Notes under the pieces: generated by a model
The model's input: the letters and a program-made list of their open reading frames with translations, nothing else
The model's database searches: none
What the model was told of the DNA's origin: nothing
Assembly: GCA_013399115.1 (NCBI GenBank)
Contig: VXAA01003837.1
Coordinates: 775,452-839,451, forward strand
Source: Anseranas semipalmata
Taxonomy: Eukaryota; Chordata; Aves; Anseriformes; Anseranatidae
Length of the DNA stretch: 64,000 nt
Reading direction: 5' to 3'
Shown: one piece after another, positions 23,912 through 36,439 of the stretch
Layout: each line of letters begins with the position of its first letter
Numbering within the stretch: position 1 is the first letter of the stretch
Translations under genes and position numbers: made by a program

Positions 23912-24340
23912 AATATCAAATGAAATCAACACAGTGAAGGACCTCTCCCATTTTCCTGAGATCATTCCAGCAGAGGGGGGATGAGGACATTCCAAAGCTT
24001 GCAGTACCATCAAAAATAATCTTACTGCATCTCAGGTAAGATTTCGGAGGTGTAGTTGGTTCTGCTGGAAGCTCTCTCTGGCTGGCCAAGTACGTGGATG
24101 CTTGGCTTCTTATTGAGCAGAATGTTTTTTCCCATTCCCTTCTGATCAAGCATGAAGGGCTGGGTGATGTTTCCCATTTTGGAGACTGGAGGGAAAGCAG
24201 AAGGAGACCTTGAACACTAGCTACGTTAAGGTTCTGTTGAAATAACATCAGATTTACTCTGACATATTCCATGGGACTTAATATTGATTTTCAAATAATC
24301 TGGAACGCTGTTTTTATAAACAATTATTGGCAAGGGAAGG
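23912..24340. other. No recognisable feature
   Basis: Unique sequence. The minus-strand frame 23916-24272 (118 codons) has no recognisable domain. An imperfectly repeated TAATGCCAT motif borders it on the left (23884-23911). Confidence 0.58.
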
Positions 24341-24760
24341 CGTTGTTTTTGGAAGCTCTTGTATGTACAGTAAGGCTTTATTTCTTCTTGTTTTGAAGTG
24401 CGGCACGTCTTTTAAAAAATGCTGTTCAGGAAACATCTGCTGTCAATTAAGGAGTAACACATTAAGGCATATTAAAGTGCACTCTTATTAGTGTTTCGGC
24501 AATAAAAAGAAAGGTTTTCTATTTGAATCATATGTTCTTTAACACATCTGCCAGCCATCTGAAACTTGCAAATGTTCCTCAATAAAAACATCTTCATAAC
24601 CTTGTAAAAACTTAGTAATACATAGCACTCTGTTTTCCAAAAATAATGATAAATAAATAGATCCCTTTATACACTGAGTTCAGGTGATTCTCAAACAGAT
24701 TATTGAGCAGATGCTGATAGTTTTCGATAAGGACATGGGCTGCAGGCGCTCTCTCCAGTC
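24341..24760. promoter_or_regulatory. Candidate conserved non-coding element
   Basis: AT-rich unique block with TGTCAATTAAGGAG near 24441, ACATTAAGGCATATTAAAG near 24459 and GTGTTTCGGCAATAAAAAG near 24491. CpG is retained at several points. No coding potential is evident. It is listed as regulatory only by similarity of composition to the other blocks. Confidence 0.3.
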
Positions 24761-26773
24761 AGTCCCATTGAACCCTTAAATGGGAGCTGATTGGAAAAGC
24801 AAACTTTCACTTTTTCATTTTTATGAAAACAGAAAAGCAGAAAACTCTTCCACAGAAAAATTGGATTCTTCAGCAAAAAATAATGTAATAAAGCATTTGG
24901 GCTGGGAAAAAAGTATTTGATTTGGAAAAGGGCTGTTATGTGTTAGCAAACAGTAGTTTCTATGCCTTAAACTCCCTGCTCTGTTCAGACTACCTTTCCC
25001 ATGGCACACTGTGGTCTCTTGTTGTTTAGCAATGCTGTTGCATCGTGTGAAACCCTGATCAGCTACACAGCAAATATATAAGTCACAAGGGATCATTCTT
25101 ACTTAAACTGCTCTGAGTGTAAACTATCCCAAGCTCCAGAAAGGCTCGTGAGACTTGAAAGCTGAAGCTACTTACTAAAATTGGTGGAAAGTAATAATAA
25201 ATTGAAATAGAAACTATTTTTTTTTCCTTTTTTACCAGTAGGACCATGCAGATGACTCCGTTACCCATGAGCACAGGTAAACATGGTACTAGATATTGGT
25301 GTTTAGGCACCCGACTCCTTTTGAATCAGCTGACAAGAAAATGAGGATAATTGGGCAGGGCAAGAGCACATCATCGTCTCCAGTCCTGCTGGAGAAAAGT
25401 GTTGGTCACCTCTAGGAAACTCTAAGTGATCCTTCTGTTAGTAAGTGCTTTAAACTCAGATCCCAAAGGTGGGGAACCACTAAAGGAACTCAAGCACAGC
25501 TACTTGGTCCATTTTCTGATACCTTGGAAGTGATCGTTACTGCATGGGTCAAAGCACCAGCCAATAAGCAAAGGAGATTTCCTATTTCTGCATCTTTAAG
25601 GAGCTGGTAGCTGTTGTTACTGGCTGGTGCACCATCTAATAATGTTCAGTGATGGATGCATCTGCTTGGCTAAACAATAGAAATCTGCCTAATTAGATGC
25701 TGTATGAGACTTACCTGCTTCTGTGACTCCAGCATGCAGATCTTCTCACTGAAGGATGATACTGTTCTTCCCTAGAAAAATCACAAATCAAAGCTTGATC
25801 ACGCTGGTTTCTAACAGCAAAGGGATTGTTTATATTTTCCAGAGCTGCAGGGGGAATTTTGCTGGAGGTTTGAACTACAGAGGGGAAAAAAGAAATGTAA
25901 CTTTCATGCAAAGCTCACAAACTAAATGCCATTTGCCCACTGGGCTTGCTCTTCATGGGGAGCTGCAAATTGCCCGTTCAGCTGCCAAGCAGAAAACAAA
26001 TCTAAAGACAAATGCAAAAAACTGCTGTGCTTCTGAGAGGCTGGGAACTATACGCTTGTTCAAGCATGGAAAGAGAGCGTGTAGCTAACTTACGGCAGGG
26101 GACTTGGAGGTGGACCAGCTTCAAAGCCTTCTAATCTTTCTACTGGTCCCAGTGGGCTTTGGACTCCTGGGTCCCATCCCTTGCTGGATTTTTTTCAGAA
26201 GTAGAAGGGAAGAGCAGTCAGACCCGAAACCAGAGATGATAGATTCAGAGGGGTTGGCTAGGGATCAGGTTCAGACTCAATATTGCTGTGTTTTGATGCA
26301 ATTACTGCCAGCGTGATTCTGACAGGACTTCCTCACTCAAAAGCAGATGAACTGTTTTCCCAAGGACCATTCCCCTCCAGCTAATCTAGACTCTCCCCAG
26401 GTGGGTCTGTGGCAGTGTTTGAAAACTATTTTTCTTAAAAGTCACTTTATTATCAATTACGCTATAACAACAATAATTACCCATCTTACCAAGCAGGCAC
26501 GCATGGTCGAAACACACCATATCCAAAACAGTTGGTAAAAACTAGCATAATAAATGTAGTGTGCTTCTCCCCTTAGGACAGTCGGGTTAAGCTCAGACAC
26601 ACTTCCAGTAAGGGGAATTTAGGATATGAGCCCACTTTGAAAAATTCATTAAGTGGATCAGGAAATACGAAATATAGATCCTGATAATGAACAGCCTGGC
26701 AAGTGAAACACTCCAGCACTGCAAGATGTGCTTAAATATGGCCTTATAATAATGGCTGCCATTGCATGTCACT
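24761..26773. other. No recognisable feature
   Basis: Unique sequence with short frames only (25756-26088 plus, 110 codons). No repeat family is recognised. A short AT-rich stretch with ATTAC and TAATTACC words lies at about 26450-26490. Confidence 0.57.
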
Positions 26774-26850
26774 AGGTTGCCTAGGGATGTGTTGACACCC
26801 CTGGTACTGAAGGCCAGCAAGAACAGGCTGGACTCTGCGAGAAATTTAGG
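26774..26850 (+). mobile_element. Probable old CR1 fragment
   Basis: Bases AGGTTGCCTAGGGATGTG, then GACACCCCTGG and CCAGCAAGAACAGGCTGGAC, follow the order of the CR1 3' region block that reads roughly 'aggctgcctagggag ... ggccaggctggac'. The match is diverged and neither end is sharp. I infer an ancient plus-oriented CR1 remnant. Chance similarity is possible. Confidence 0.42.
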
Positions 26851-27520
26851 TACACATATGACCATTGTTCCAGATTTGGAAATGGATTATACATGAAAGA
26901 GGAGAAAATGTTGATTGTCTACAAGGAAGACAGATGAACAATTTCATGTAGTTCCTTAAGGAACTGAATGCTGGAGATTGCTTTCTGCTTCCTCTTCTCC
27001 CTCCTGGGCACCAGTATTAACTTGGTTGCAAAAGATGGCAGGAAGGAGCCAGAATTTTGGTAGCCACCACAAAATCCCAGTGTTTTCCTCAAAGCTGACA
27101 GGTGAGATGTCCACCATAGGCCCCTCACATTGTTTAAGTACAAATTCCTTCAGGGACTGTACTACAGAAAAACATGTTACAGTGAGACATTGAAATTTAG
27201 TGGGAAAAAGGCCGATAGAAATATCTTGGGTGATTATTTCTACTGTCTTGCTGAGAGATGGGTGCTGTTTTCAGGCAGGTCTGATAGTGGGCATCCTTCC
27301 TAATGGGCTCAGAGAAAACTTCATTCCCTCCTGAAAATGTAGTAAAGAGACTCAAAATGTCAAGCTCTCACACTGAAAGCTATGATGATACTCTTCATTC
27401 TCAAGGTTTGCAGCCACCGCTGCCACTTAACAAACCTTGAAGTTCCTGCTTAGAAGAGTTTGCCAGGAGTAGGCAGTCACTGCAGTATTTCAGCTCTCCT
27501 TCAGCTGCCCTGCCAGTGAT
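26851..27520. other. No recognisable feature
   Basis: Unique sequence with short frames on both strands and no recognised repeat or gene. Confidence 0.6.
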
Positions 27521-27880
27521 GAATACTGTTTAATTACAAAAAGAGAATTTCTGTCATTTCTCTCAGCATGGCTTCTATTGGGGAAGATTAAACATCAGCC
27601 AAACATTACTGAATTACCTTTTTAAACCTATTATTTCAACGTGATTAACTTCGCTTCTTTTCATTTAGCTGTAAGCAAAATCTTGTTTACAAGGCAAAAA
27701 AAAAAAAATGCATTTGCTATAATATCGGCAATAATAATAAAAATGAACATCACAGGGAAATAATTTATGTGTAAACCAGCATAAAAATGTCATTGATGCA
27801 TGAGTTTCCTCTTCAATTAATAAAAAGGAGGAAATATTTAAAAACAATTTATCAAGGAAATACATACAGTTCATATATCA
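27521..27880. promoter_or_regulatory. Weak candidate non-coding element
   Basis: AT-rich block containing GTGATTAAC at 27641-27649 (an HNF1/homeodomain-like half-site), TTAATTACAAAAAG near 27530, an A13 run at about 27696-27708, an ATAATAATAA tract near 27730 and TTCAATTAATAAAAAGG near 27813. No coding sequence is recognised. Confidence 0.27.
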
Positions 27881-30216
27881 TGCACTCACAAAGACTGTAC
27901 TAATATCCATTCCACAAATAGCAGCATGACCTGGGCTATCACACAGATGCTGGATTCCTTTGTGTGACCTAATTTAGGGTAGGTGTCTAGGACAAGACTT
28001 TGACTTTGTACCAAGTGAAGATCCTGGGTGACAATACTGATAAAAGCCTATTCTGTTAAACAGGTAACAATTACTGCCTGGTGAATAGCCCAAAATAGAT
28101 AAAATACAGCACCTATGATTCTGGCTTCATCTTCTACTTTTGACTGAAATTGTTGTTTTCACCATAAAACCAGATGATTTGATTATACAGAATAAAACAT
28201 TATCTATTATATGTGTGATGAAGCTAAGTTTCAAAGTGGTCACAATTTTAATATAAATAAGATCTTGTAATTATCACCTCAAAACTGTGTTACTCAAAAA
28301 ATGAAGCCTTAAAAGAAATCCAAAATAGTAAGGTGGGGTGAGGCTCCTCTACTAACCTTAGCTCTGAACGGTAGATCAAGATTGAGGAGACCTCTGTAGG
28401 CACATTCACTATCTTCCCTTAATGGTATCAGAATATCTCTTCGGGTATAAATATATATTGCAGTATAAATATTAGATAACAAATATATGTTTACTGAATC
28501 AAAATCTATGGAAGCACAAACCAGCCAAGGTATTCATTTTGCTGTATTTGAAAATAAGATAAGTGAAGAAAAGAGTGTTTTCTCTTAGTCTTTTGCCTGG
28601 TCTACTTACAGTGAGGTGCTTTGGGGCAGGTAGCATCGATTTACTAGGAACTTGTTCAAAGTCTACCATACCGGGCACTAAGGGTGCTGAGCTCCACAGG
28701 ATAGGTCATATGCTCAGAATAAAACTTGTTGATAAGTCTTTGCAGGACTGGAGCTTTAAGACATGGTGAAGTCAAGTTTTTCCAAATATTTCCATGAATT
28801 TTAATGTATGTCCTAACCCCAGTGAAGGCAAATGTGGAAGTATAAAACTGTTAAAAAGGCAGTGGTCCCATTTTCAGTGTCTTGAACTCATGACCATTTC
28901 CAACACAAATTGAATGACTCTATTTAGGGACTATGATAATTCCTAAATCATGATTTCTCTCTTAAGTACCCAAGGAGCCAGGGAAAAGAAGAAAAAGCAC
29001 ATCTTCAAAATTTCTATATACACAACAGTTCATTCAATATTTTTATTTCTTACAAGATATAAGAAGGGTTTACCTCACTATAACACTGGCTATTCCTGAA
29101 ACATACACACAAGTGTTGTTTCATGTGCTTTCAGCTCCTGATCAGCAATTAATAAGTGAATAGGACAGGCTGTAAATAGCTATAATATCCATTTTGTCTA
29201 CCAGAAAGCATTATGCTTCCTATTCTTTGTCTTTGTGAAAATGTACCTCAATCATACACCACATAGACCAAAAAGATATGTTGGGCAGATCACTTAGTTT
29301 AAAGTTGATGCAACTTTACTGACATCAACAGATTTACACAGATTTACACAGTGGGAAATTTGGCTCTTTGTGTTGACCTGGCACTGGAAAACCAGAAGTC
29401 TTGGGAGTCACATATGGAATCAAACTCATGTTCAGAAATTTCAGTATTGAAGAAAATTCCATGATTATCTATGTTGAACAGAGATATTGGCATTGTCTAT
29501 TATATATTGTACCCTGTCCATCAGTTTGCGGCAATCTGAGTAAACATTTTTCACTAGTTACATCCATACAAAGAAGCTGGTGCCTTTCCTATACTTGGCA
29601 GTCTATAATTCACCTCTTACATCAGTCTCTGAAATGGATTATCTTTTTAATGGGACCCATTCTGATTATAAAGTTATTTTTCTGGATTTTATTGCATTTG
29701 CTACCTGAAATGCATCTACAATGATTTTCAAGGGAAGGCAAATAACAAAACAAGGCTGGTCTTAATCTCATTCCGTGCAGGAAGCTGGTTCTAACGAAAG
29801 GTGTCATTGTCAGCAAGCTCTACTTCTAATGGATTAGCAGTTAACTTTTTTCTTCTGTTTTGTCTTACGGATATTGAACTTCAGGGGTGGGGAAGAAAAA
29901 TAAAACTAACCAGAAAAGATTAAGTGTACCAGTTAAAGTTATCCCACCAACACATTTCTGTAGAAACCTGATAACAAAGCCAACTTCCAAATGTAAAGCC
30001 TGCAAAGGCAACAAATTCAGATGTCAGAGTTTGCAGAACACATGCTGCTGCCTCAAAAACAAAGGTTCCGCAGCTCTGTAGGCATTTGCCACTCCACTCA
30101 AAATAAATAATCAGCATCACTATGGTCCTTCTGGCAACTGATTGCAATATGACTCCTGATCTGCATGTGCTGGTTAAAAGCAGCAATATAATTTGTTTCC
30201 TTGATATTTTTCTTGC
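27881..30216. other. No recognisable gene; AT-rich unique sequence
   Basis: Long AT-rich stretch without recognised repeats. GATTTACACA is exactly duplicated in tandem at 29331-29350. Short open frames (29401-29724 plus, 107 codons) have no known domain. TA-rich words occur at 28446-28487. Confidence 0.57.
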
Positions 30217-30233
30217 TTTTTTTTTTTTTTTTT
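30217..30233. repeat. Poly(T) tract, 17 T
   Basis: T17 followed directly by CAG. It resembles a splice acceptor but has no convincing exon downstream, since the next GTAA lies only about 13 bp further on. Best read as a simple homopolymer. Confidence 0.9.
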
Positions 30234-30477
30234 CAGAGATGTCCTTAGGTAAATGTATGTGAAATCATAATTGCTAGAAAAATGACAGTCTGTAAAAGCT
30301 TTTGTATCCTTCCAGACGATGTGCTTGGCCCTAGGACTCAACCACAGAAAAAGCTATTCTCTTTAGGCTGTCAGGTATTGTACAGAGGTATCCCCCACTT
30401 CTGCACTGGAGGGAAAGGGAGGACCTAGAGCTACCTGTTTTTTGTTGTTGTCGTTGTTTTCTTTTTTTTTTTCCTAG

Positions 30478-30552
30478 TGTTGCAACAAAGAGGAACAAAG
30501 TACAAAGAATTTGGCATGAAGCCTATGGAAGTCATGCAATCTGTGCTAGGAG
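30478..30552 (+). other. Speculative 75-bp exon-like segment
   Basis: A T-rich tract ending in TTCCTAG (to 30477) would make a strong 3' splice site, and AG followed by GTATGT from 30553 is a near-ideal donor. The enclosed 75 bp is a multiple of three and is open in the frame reading LQQRGTKYKEFGMKPMEVMQ and onward. I do not recognise the peptide. A (TTG)n-like tract lies just upstream. Many T-rich tracts in this window mimic acceptors, so this may be chance. It could also be an exon of a long non-coding RNA. Confidence 0.17.
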
Positions 30553-33500
30553 GTATGTGCAATATTCCTCCTTGCTCCCCCAGACCCACGACCCTGCATT
30601 CCCTGCATTGTGAATGGCGAGTGTGGGGCTTGGGAACAGTTGTTGCCAAGTCCCTGAAAATCCAGTTGGATTTGCTTTTGCACCCGAAAGGAGCAAAGGA
30701 ACACGTCTGAGCAGAAAGACAAGCAAATGGGTGGCCGGCAGGGTGGCTGCTCTCCTGCAGCAGGGATGTTTCCTGGCTTTCTTGCACAGCCCGGGTACTG
30801 CAGGATCCTGGAAGCCGCAGGTGGAGGGAAGCGCTGCCATGCATAGCTGGGATGGCTCGGGGAGGTGTGAGAAACCCGATCACTTCTGTTTGCTGAGGCC
30901 TCTTGTTCATTCTCTCGTGGCTGACAAGTTTCCGGGGATACTTATATCCCACCACCTGGGAAGGCTCCTTATGCCAGCAGGAAAAGAACTCATTGCAGAA
31001 AACCGATGTGATGTTGTGCAGGACTTTGCATCTAGTGAGGACAGAGAGAAACCAGGTCTATACTTACCTTACACCTCCACAGCAGCTGCTGTGTTAGACA
31101 GGCTCACTCCAACCCTGGATCAGCCCTGTGACAGCAGACATGGTGCTTAGCAGGGGCTGAGCATGAGCTGTGCAACCTGCACTGGGATGCTGCTGTCTGC
31201 TCAGCCCAGCCGGGTGGTTTACATCTCACAGGAAGGAGAAATCCTTGGTTAGCTGTGGCTAACCAAACCATGGTGCCCCTCTATTTACCCATTTTTAATG
31301 TATCGCTGTCCATATTGCAAAAATGTTGCATGTGTTTAACACAGCGAATACAGTGAGCATCCCTGTGGCAGATGGATTGTATAGGCAGCGCCACACCTGC
31401 CCACCACACTATAAGCGAAAAAGCACTTGTAGGTATTTCTCAATTGCTAGCAGACCCTACAACCTCCTTCTCAAACATCTCTATTCATTTCTCCCTTGCT
31501 CCAGTCTTCCAGAAATAAAGATATGGATCTCACCCTGGCTCCACGGTACTGCTGGTGCACAGCTATTGCCTGGTGCATTTGGATGCTGCTGAGCTGCTTG
31601 AGGAGCATCAAGGAGAGTGTTTGGGACAGGGGTGGGGATCTGTGTTGGGGGCATGAGGAGGCTGAAGGACTTTTTGTGCAAGGAAGGAGATGTGACACAA
31701 AACATTTGTTCTGCATCTTCCTTAATTCCGGGTCCCAGCTAACTCTTGTTGAGCTGTTTTCTGGAGCTGCAAGTGGACTTTCTTTTGTGGTACAGCAGAC
31801 GACCACATTTACAGATTAGAAATTGCTCAGTCTTCCACTTCCCAACCTCAGCTGTGACCAGGGCAGAAAGGCAAAGTACTCTGCATGTCACTGGTGCTTT
31901 CTTCATGTCCAGACAGTCTGTCCATCAATACTTCAAACAGGCAGCTCTCAGTTCCTGAGCTGGGAACACCGATCCTTCCCCGCCCCCACATGCTAGAGGG
32001 TATCTTCCATTCCCCTCCAAGGCTTTGTCTGGCCAGGATTTTACAAAGCGGCATTAAATTTTGCTAGCCAGGGAAGGCACCTGTCCTGGGGTGGTTATAT
32101 TTAGCAGCAGAGCCGACATCCAGTACGGTAGCCCACGTTATAAATTTTGTCCAGCATCATCTCACTGTGAGTTACGTTCTGCTTCAGCATGATGAACTGT
32201 AGTTAAAGATGAGCTTTGAGGGTATATAAACAGGAGAGCAGAAGGGCTGCTTAGAAGCATAAATCAGACAAATATTAAATGAGAAAGCACATCCAAATTG
32301 GTACTTGTTTGCTCAAAGCTATTTAAATTAAGGGAAATATCATCCCTTCTCAAGAAAAATAGTTCATAGTTTAGGCCTCAAACAAGGCCTAAACCAGCAA
32401 AGGCCTGAAGTAACACTGTATAGCCCAAAGCATTGCCAACACAGAGAAAGGAGAGCAGAACGAGAGAGCTCTTTGATTTCTCTGTGGGAATGGTGACATG
32501 AGGAGGGACCCTGGCCATGAGACAAATGATCTCAGGAGGCCACCGCAGCAGAGAGGGCACAGCTGGACACCTCCATCTCTCCTCAGCTTCCCCACCTCAG
32601 CCTCAAGGGAGCAGCGGGGAGGAGAATTTTCTTTCTTTCATTTTGAACACAAATTGGTCTTTTAATGTCCTTGCTGATGCTGAGAATTAACTGGAGGGCA
32701 AGAGAGCCCATCCCTAAACTGAAAATTTTGAAATCTACAATGTCCTGCTGAGTTGATGGAGAAAGGGAGCTGTGTTTTTCTTTCCTCAAATTTCAGTGGA
32801 AATACAGAGGAAAATTCAGTAGAAATTATGACTTTTAAACCCATTTCTCCTACAGTCCAAGCCTCGTAGAAATACAGCAACAGTTTTCATCTGTCTTTTG
32901 TCTATGAAGAAGCTACAGCTGGGGTATTCAAGACCATAGGTATATTTTTCTGTGGTAATACGTGGAGTTTTCCATCCCAAAGCAAGCTCCCATTGGGCTA
33001 GGAGCTGCACAGAGAGATCCTGTGCCCAAAGCCACGATAATCCAAGTGTCTGGGAGCAACAAAGACTTGTCTTATGTGGCTTTAGCCCTAAGATTTTCCC
33101 TTTAGAGGTAACAGGCACAACTTTTTGCTTTCAATGAAACCTTAAGTAATAGCACTGCATGCTGCTATATGACTGGATTTGCTCAAGGAAATGGCTGTTT
33201 ATTCACCTGTAAAAAAATGAGTGTTTTCTCTTGGTTGAAGTCTATGCTTCTCTACATCTCCCTAATGCTACATCTCATCTTCCAGCTCTGATTCAACATT
33301 TTCCTAAGTGTGTTGGCAGCACTCAGCTTGAAAGGTGATACTGTACCAGGCCTTCCAGTTCTTCACTTGACCAGCGTCATTCACATCCCTCCACCACCAT
33401 CAGGGCTCAGAGTAATGTTCTCTGCTGAATGCTCACATAATTTTTCATTAGCTACTTCTGTTTGTGTCCTTTATGTACACATAACCAATATATATTACCA

Positions 33501-33689
33501 GTTTCCAGTAGGTCCATTAGGATTTTCTTCCCGATCTCCCTAGCAAATATGATAGCAGTATTGCAGGCTCACATTTAGTTAACCCATCCATATGTTGGGC
33601 ATCTCTCCTCCTCCACTGCCATCCATGCTTCCTTCTGCAAACACTGCTGAGTTTCATTTTCAGAAACCAGTAGTAGGGGTGTTTTTTTC
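30553..33689. other. No recognisable gene; GC-richer unique sequence
   Basis: The left part (to about 31200) is GC-richer and carries the longest open frame in the window (30614-31150 plus, 178 codons). A minus-strand frame of similar length (30431-30955, 174 codons) overlaps it. Neither shows a recognisable domain, and mutual overlap on opposite strands suggests chance in stop-poor sequence. From 31200 to 33690 only short frames are found. No repeat family is recognised. Confidence 0.52.
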
Positions 33690-33970
33690 TTTGTGAACAG
33701 TGAAAAATGAAAATGCATAGTTTGAGGGTTTGCTTTAATTAGGTACTTTTATGTAAAATCTGCTATTGCATCTTTGTATAGAATCTGCTTCAAAGAAAAC
33801 AAGAAAGAAGGCTGGCTTGCTCTGCTTTAGTTCTAAGTTTTTCAATGTCTTTACCTGTCAGTAGATTAATTGAAGTGATGCTAAATCAGGCATGAACTTG
33901 GCCTGTAATATTTTAAAATATTAAAAGTGAATCAAGTAATTCCAACCAAGCAACTTGTCAAAAAATGCTC
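33690..33970. promoter_or_regulatory. Weak candidate non-coding element with an 18-bp palindrome
   Basis: AT-rich block with TTTAATTAGG near 33735, GATTAATTGAAG near 33864 and a perfect palindrome TAATATTTTAAAATATTA at 33906-33923. No coding sequence is seen. Regulatory function is inferred from the words only. Confidence 0.26.
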
Positions 33971-35840
33971 AGGACGACAGAGCTGGATTATCAGGCAGGG
34001 TTTATTGTTCTCTTACAGATATGCAGACATATGTGTGTGCATGCACAAACAAAATGCACCCTAGCATGGCCAGATCCTCTGTACTAGGCTGGCAAACCAG
34101 TATCAGATAGAGCAACACCAGGGATGCAGGAAGTACCAAGAGCAGGAAGGTGACAGCAGCTGTCACCTCCATATAGAGGACTGGTCCTCCCAGAAGGCAA
34201 GTTACTTCTCAGGAGAGGGTCAAACAGAGACAGGAGCTGGTGCATACTGGAGCCAGAGCTTTCCACTGGTTCAGGCATGGACTGAAGCATCCAGCACATC
34301 TGACTACACCAGACCAAACTCCTCCAGGAGTTGTCAGATATGTTTAAAAGAGTCATAGCTGGGATCAGTTTGCACTGTGCTGTTTCAGACATAAAGATGC
34401 CCCAGCACGCAGCACCCTCACCGCAGTGACAGCCACACCAAAGCCTGCATCAATAAAATCCTTCGGTGTTTACCTTGAAAATGCTCCAGCGCGTCGATTC
34501 GCGTTGCCTCCTACTTCAAGGCTGGGGGAGATGTGTTCCAACTGCTGTGCCTCAGCCTTGTGAAATATTATATGGTGAAGCTAAATGCATGTTTATTTTA
34601 ACAATAATAGCTCTACACGAGGGGAACCCCTGATGGACTTGTTCAACAAGGCTGCTGGCAGCTGCAGCCGTGGAGCCAGTGAAGAGCAGAGCCATACCCA
34701 GGCTCAGCATGTGACACTGGCTCCGTTATGCTGATGGGTGAGAGACTGGGACTGCACCAGTTTATACCAGCAAGACTGTCCTACTTTCCATCCCAAACCA
34801 TGTCCTCTGCAGCACTATGTCCATGATGCCAGAGTTTTCCAAGCAGTTTGCTCAAGTTACGAATTACAGATGCAGTCCTGGGCTCTTCAATATCGGCAGA
34901 GCGGTTCAGCCCAAGTATATGCAGAGATGCTCATTCAGCTGCGCACCCCAGCTTGGGATTTCAAACTCACCCACAGCTCATGGCTTCCCAGCACTTTGAT
35001 CAGCTTTGGACTCCTCTCTTGTTTTCATTACTTAACCCAAAGCCTTTACCAGCTCACAGCCAAAACTTGGAGCCAGCCTCCCAAGTCACCCCACATTATT
35101 TTTGACTCAACCAACCTATGAGAGGAGTTTTTAAATCCTAACCCGAGAGGCAAACTTCCAAAAGAAGTGGAGTTCAGATTTGCTATGGAGGGACATCCAA
35201 AAAACTTGGGCATCTCTCCAGAGTTTATCTAGCCCAAACAAAACTGGCCTCTAACCTGGAAAGTAAGCAAGTGATCCCAAGGTGCCAGCTGGACTTGAAG
35301 CAAGAATACTCTCCTGGGTGGTAGTCTCAGACTTGTAGTTTTGGTCTAAGTCAGCAGCCACAAGCCCAAAGGTGATCATTTTATCATCTCATAAAAATTT
35401 TGCTGTGAGCCAAGGCTCTGAACACAGGCAAGAGTTAGTCATTTCCTCAAATGGAAAAAACTAGAGGGACACACATTCCCCTCAGCCGACCTCCTGAGGG
35501 CCAGGGAAGCCTGGATCTGGCCTGGGCACCATGCACCACCAGTGATGTTCGGCTGAGTGGTGACTGCGATGGGGAATGGCTGAAAGACTGAAAACAGCTG
35601 CACAAAAAGGGCAAAGACCTGGGTTTGTGCAAGGTGGGAAGAGGAAAGGTCTAAAGGCGAGGTGTGGGGGAGCAGTCAGGGACACGTGATGGTGACACCC
35701 CCATAGCTGTCCTGTAAGCTGATAGAGGGGGCCGTAAGGAGGGAGAAGAGTGCTTCTTTTCTATGTCTCAGGGGAAAGTAAAAGAAGTCATTGACCTAAC
35801 TCATAGCGGATGGGTACTGAGGAAATGACACAAGTTAAAG
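33971..35840. other. No recognisable feature
   Basis: Unique mixed-composition sequence. Overlapping short frames (34738-35121 plus, 127 codons) show no known domain. No repeat family is recognised. Confidence 0.58.
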
Positions 35841-35930
35841 ACTTGGAATAATCTGCCCAGAGAAGCTGTGGCCTCCTTTTCAATGAGGGTTTTAAAGAAA
35901 GCCCTTCCAGAAAGGACACAGCCTAGTCCT
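35841..35930 (+). mobile_element. Possible old CR1 fragment
   Basis: ACTTGGAATAATCTGCCCAG, then AGAAGCTGTGG and CCTCC, followed by a GAGGGTTTTAAAGAAAGCCC-like block, follows the layout of the CR1 internal 3' region ('ggaacaatctgcccagagag..tgtgg..'). The similarity then fades. I infer a diverged plus-strand CR1 remnant with uncertain ends. Confidence 0.4.
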
Positions 35931-36439
35931 GCAGCCAGGGCAATGCTGAGCTTTCTGCTCAGCCCAGCCCAGAAGAGAGGGAACAGAATGGGGAGGTTTC
36001 ATTCTCACAGAGGCCAAGGCGGGAGCAGACCACCATGACCACCCAGGTGGGAACAGGCCTTTTTTTCCCCTAGATCTCGTTCAGTTTGTTTGTCTTTATT
36101 ATTTAAAATACAGGCAAGTGGTCTTGGCATCTGTTCTACTAAGAGATAGAAGAGGAAAAAGATCTTTGCATCCTTTTATGCATCTTTTATGGTTTTCTTC
36201 CATTTACATCCTTCCCTCCTTGGAGAGCCTAAGGTTGGGAGATGGGGACCATATGTATCTACAAATTATTTCTTTATAAACAGGAGTGTAGATAGTTTTG
36301 CTGCTAGAAACCTGCAACTTATTGATTTAAGCTCACCTTGCCCCCAACCAAGGACTGTTACATGAATAACACAACCAGCCTGTAACAGCACTGCAAACAG
36401 ACAGGATCAGAGGCTGCAATAGAAGTGTAATCTAAGTAA
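35931..36439. other. No recognisable feature
   Basis: Unique sequence with a T-rich run near 36060. No gene or repeat recognised. Confidence 0.6.

Noticed and set aside
30614..31150. Longest open frame in the window (178 codons, plus), overlapped by a 174-codon minus-strand frame (30431-30955)
   Set aside because: No recognisable domain, low-complexity-free but not protein-like, and long overlapping frames on both strands indicate stop-poor GC-richer DNA and not a gene.
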